Shown here: positions 62,333-64,000 of the stretch, one piece after another | How positions within the stretch are numbered: the first letter of the stretch is position 1 | Layout: every line of letters begins with the position of its first letter | NCBI GenBank assembly: GCA_028095005.1 | Contig: CM051459.1 | Span: 259,704,229-259,768,228, forward strand | Length of the DNA stretch: 64,000 nt | Direction: 5' to 3' | Source of the DNA: Rhynchospora pubera | Taxonomy: Eukaryota > Streptophyta > Magnoliopsida > Poales > Cyperaceae | Position numbers and translations under genes: made by a program | The notes under the pieces: generated by a model | The model's input: only the letters and a program-made list of their open reading frames with translations | What the model was told of the DNA's origin: nothing | The model's database searches: none

Positions 62333-62529
62333 GAGAGTGTTTGGTATCATTGTTGAATAAGTCTTATTCCGAATAAGGCTTATTCGGGATGAAACCAAAC
62401 GCGTCCGGAATAAACCTTATTCTGAATAAGCCTTATTCAGAATAAGGCTTATTCCGGACGCGTTTGGTTTCATCCCGAATAAGCCTTATTCGGAATAAGG
62501 CTTATTCTACAATAATACCAAACACACCC
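62333..62529. mobile_element. Near-perfect 197-bp palindrome (nested MITE)
   Basis: Arms of about 98 bp (62333-62430 and 62432-62529) pair almost without loop around 62431. Ends are GAGAGTGTTTGGTATC / TACCAAACACACCC. Each arm also contains smaller palindromes such as CTTATTCCGAATAAG. It would form a long hairpin RNA if transcribed. Confidence 0.9.
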
Positions 62530-62775
62530 TTAAATAGCGGCGCGCAGCATAGCGCCCAATAGCGGATTATAGCGCGCATTATGCGGGTCAATATCGGACA
62601 AATAGCAGTAATTCCAAGTACTGACACGTGCCCACCCAATTGTCAAACTGTTACAACGCTTTCCAACCTCGTCCTTATATACTATCTCTATAGTCTCTAT
62701 AGAACATAAATAGACCATGTGGGACTAAAGATTTCACTTCAAAACCGGACAGAAAAATTACTGCAATAATATTGA

Positions 62776-62850
62776 TGACAGTGGGAATCGAACCCACGTA
62801 GTGGGTTATAACGTCCACTGCAACAACCATCAAACCAAGTTACCGTTTGT
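62776..62850 (-). other. tRNA-like / Pol III box-containing sequence
   Basis: Minus strand: GGGTTCGATTCCCAC is a textbook tRNA T-arm with B box, and an AGTGG/CCACT stem sits where an anticodon arm would be. The acceptor stem and D-arm do not form properly, so this is not a functional tRNA. It lies within the hAT-like insertion and may be a SINE remnant. Confidence 0.4.
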
Positions 62851-63602
62851 GATGCATATGTTTTATGTTCTAAATATATACTATATAATAACCGCTATGG
62901 TCCGATAGCGGCCGCTAAATAGCCGCTATCCGCTAACCGCTATAATGTTGGCATGTCCGCGATGAATCCGCTATCCGCTATTTAAACCTTTACTGATTAC
63001 ATCACCACTCGGCAGCTGTTAGGACAAAACACGTCAAGTGTGATTGATTGGGTCGTAGGAAACACAACATGTGACACTGCACAGACCAACAAATCCTCCT
63101 ACGCATGCAAAAGCAATTATACTATTTGTTTGAACTCAAGCTATGGTCGAGGTTATCTCTGCAACTGCTCAGACGGTTATCAAGGGAATCCTTACCTTCA
63201 AGGAGGCTGCCAAGGTCTCTCTCTCACTCCCTCTCTTCCCCCTACGTAATTCATATATATTAGATTAAAATATCAATACGCCGAAACAAAGCAAAATCAT
63301 AAATTTGTTGCCGTAATATATAGATTTCTTAGACATTGTGGCTTATTTATGTAGATATTGATGAATGTTCCAATCAAAATCAATGCACCAAGCCAGGAAA
63401 ATGCCATAATTTACCAGGGGATTACATGTGCGCTTGTCCCTTTGGTTGGCGCAATAAGCATAACAGTAAGAAGGAATGCCAACTCAACTTGCCACTAGTC
63501 ATAGGTATGTTACTTTTGGGATAAACAAATTACTTGTTGTTTTCAATGTTGCTCTAAGCCTCCAGGTGTTGAAATTGGACTAACAGGTCATAAAAATATT
63601 AA

Positions 63603-63956
63603 GGCTCTGATCGGAAGAGAGAAGAACGAGAAAAGATTTCATTTCAACGGAAAAGAAAAGAGACGATTTTTCACTCGAAATCATTTCCGTTGATCGGCGA
63701 AGGAAGCTGGAATTTTCGTGCGATTTTGATCAGCAACCAATCAGAAGAGAGACAAAGAGGGAGGAGAAGCGGCGAGCGACGAATTCTCGCCAAATTTCGA
63801 CGTTTTTGGCGAGAGTTCCGTACGGGATTTGGAGCTCGTGAAATCGCGCGAAGTCGTTTCTTTTCCTCCGTTCTCCTCTCTTCCGATCACATTTTTCAAA
63901 TCGCACGAATTCCATTTCCAAATCGTACGATTATTTTCAGCGTTCCGATCAGAGCC
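63603..63956. mobile_element. Tourist-like (PIF/Harbinger) MITE in the WAK transmembrane exon
   Basis: The perfect inverted ends GGCTCTGATCGGAA / TTCCGATCAGAGCC are flanked by TAA on both sides (63600-63602 and 63957-63959). TAA/TTA duplications with GGC-type ends are characteristic of PIF/Harbinger MITEs. The interior has further inverted similarity ('gaagagagaa', 'ttctcctctcttcc'). Length 354 bp. Confidence 0.88.
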
Positions 63957-64000
63957 TAAAGGAACAACTGCGACTATTGGATGATGTTTTTGGAGTGTCA

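Larger units (their letters stand above)
62327..62991. mobile_element. 665-bp nested insertion in the WAK exon, 8-bp duplication
   Basis: ACTGATTA is repeated exactly at 62319-62326 and 62992-62999, and the WAK frame is continuous when one copy and the insert are set aside. The outer element is rich in 'atagcgg' motifs near both ends (about 62531-62600 and 62888-62982, inverted relative to each other) and fits a hAT-like non-autonomous element. A palindromic MITE (62333-62529) is nested near its left end, so the exact outer left terminus is unclear. Confidence 0.8.
61668..64000 (+). pseudogene. Wall-associated receptor kinase-like gene, interrupted and partial
   Basis: The 5' part encodes a WAK ectodomain, a receptor that binds pectin or oligogalacturonides at the plasma membrane. 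Residues 1-23 are a signal peptide (MILIIQLLLLIS core). CPDSCGGVTIPHPFGIGPNC is the galacturonan-binding (GUB_WAK) signature. CSGIGCCETSIPKGPYY and FSPCSHAMLREE are typical WAK blocks. The frame hits TAG at 62325-62327 because of an insertion (62327-62991). Past it the exon resumes in the same frame: IDWVVGNTTCDTAQ, an EGF-like YLCNCSDGYQGNPYLQGGCQ, donor at 63214. Exon 2 (63355-63504) is a Ca-binding EGF domain starting DIDECSNQNQCTKPGKC. After a short intron an exon starting about 63565 (VEIGLTG, start of the membrane span) is cut by a MITE at 63603. The kinase is not in the window. As it stands only a 219-aa secreted fragment is encoded. Confidence 0.9.

Noticed and set aside
62776..62850. 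Functional tRNA gene on the minus strand
   Set aside because: The T-arm/B box is good but acceptor stem and D-arm do not form and the anticodon loop has the wrong size.

Overview
The window is AT-rich nuclear DNA from a flowering plant. The evidence is a D-type cyclin with an LxCxE motif, a DCL-family (DUF3223) organelle protein, a wall-associated-kinase ectodomain, GT-AG introns, a long ~172-bp satellite array and dense plant transposons (MITEs, Mutator-like foldback elements, hAT, a solo LTR, SINEs). I cannot name the species. There is no bacterial or phage organisation. Most short ORFs in the window are chance open frames in repeats.

Layout. (1) 1-11645: about 67 diverged copies of a ~172-bp satellite, with multi-monomer modules that recur and a cluster of truncated monomers near 4.9-6 kb. 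The array stops abruptly. (2) 13193-15426 (+): an apparently intact three-exon DCL-like gene encoding 196 aa, with small GC-rich inverted repeats in its promoter and further downstream. (3) 27727-29005 (-): an intact CYCD3-type cyclin of 365 aa in three coding exons, apparently with a 1.3-kb intron in its 5' leader that hosts a hAT-like MITE. (4) 18.9-26.2 kb and 32.0-53.7 kb: two collinear, diverged copies of one non-coding segment on either side of the cyclin gene. The right copy is about three times longer, largely because of transposon insertions. (5) 44-60 kb: transposon-rich sequence, including a clean 1766-bp solo LTR, a 541-bp hAT element and a 1.5-kb foldback element. (6) 61668-64000 (+): the 5' part of a wall-associated receptor kinase gene that is broken in the ectodomain by a 665-bp nested insertion and again near the transmembrane exon by a 354-bp Tourist-like MITE. 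The kinase domain would lie beyond the window.

The three genes do not form a pathway. The more unusual content is the repeat fraction. At least seven foldback or Mutator-like non-autonomous elements are present, six of them with recognisable 8-10 bp target duplications. Several carry clusters of short, near-perfect palindromes or a CAACAGTTA minisatellite in their interiors. Six copies of one CCGTTTGGAT-ended MITE family are also present. Coordinates of splice sites and element ends were read by eye from the sequence. No database search or alignment program was used.
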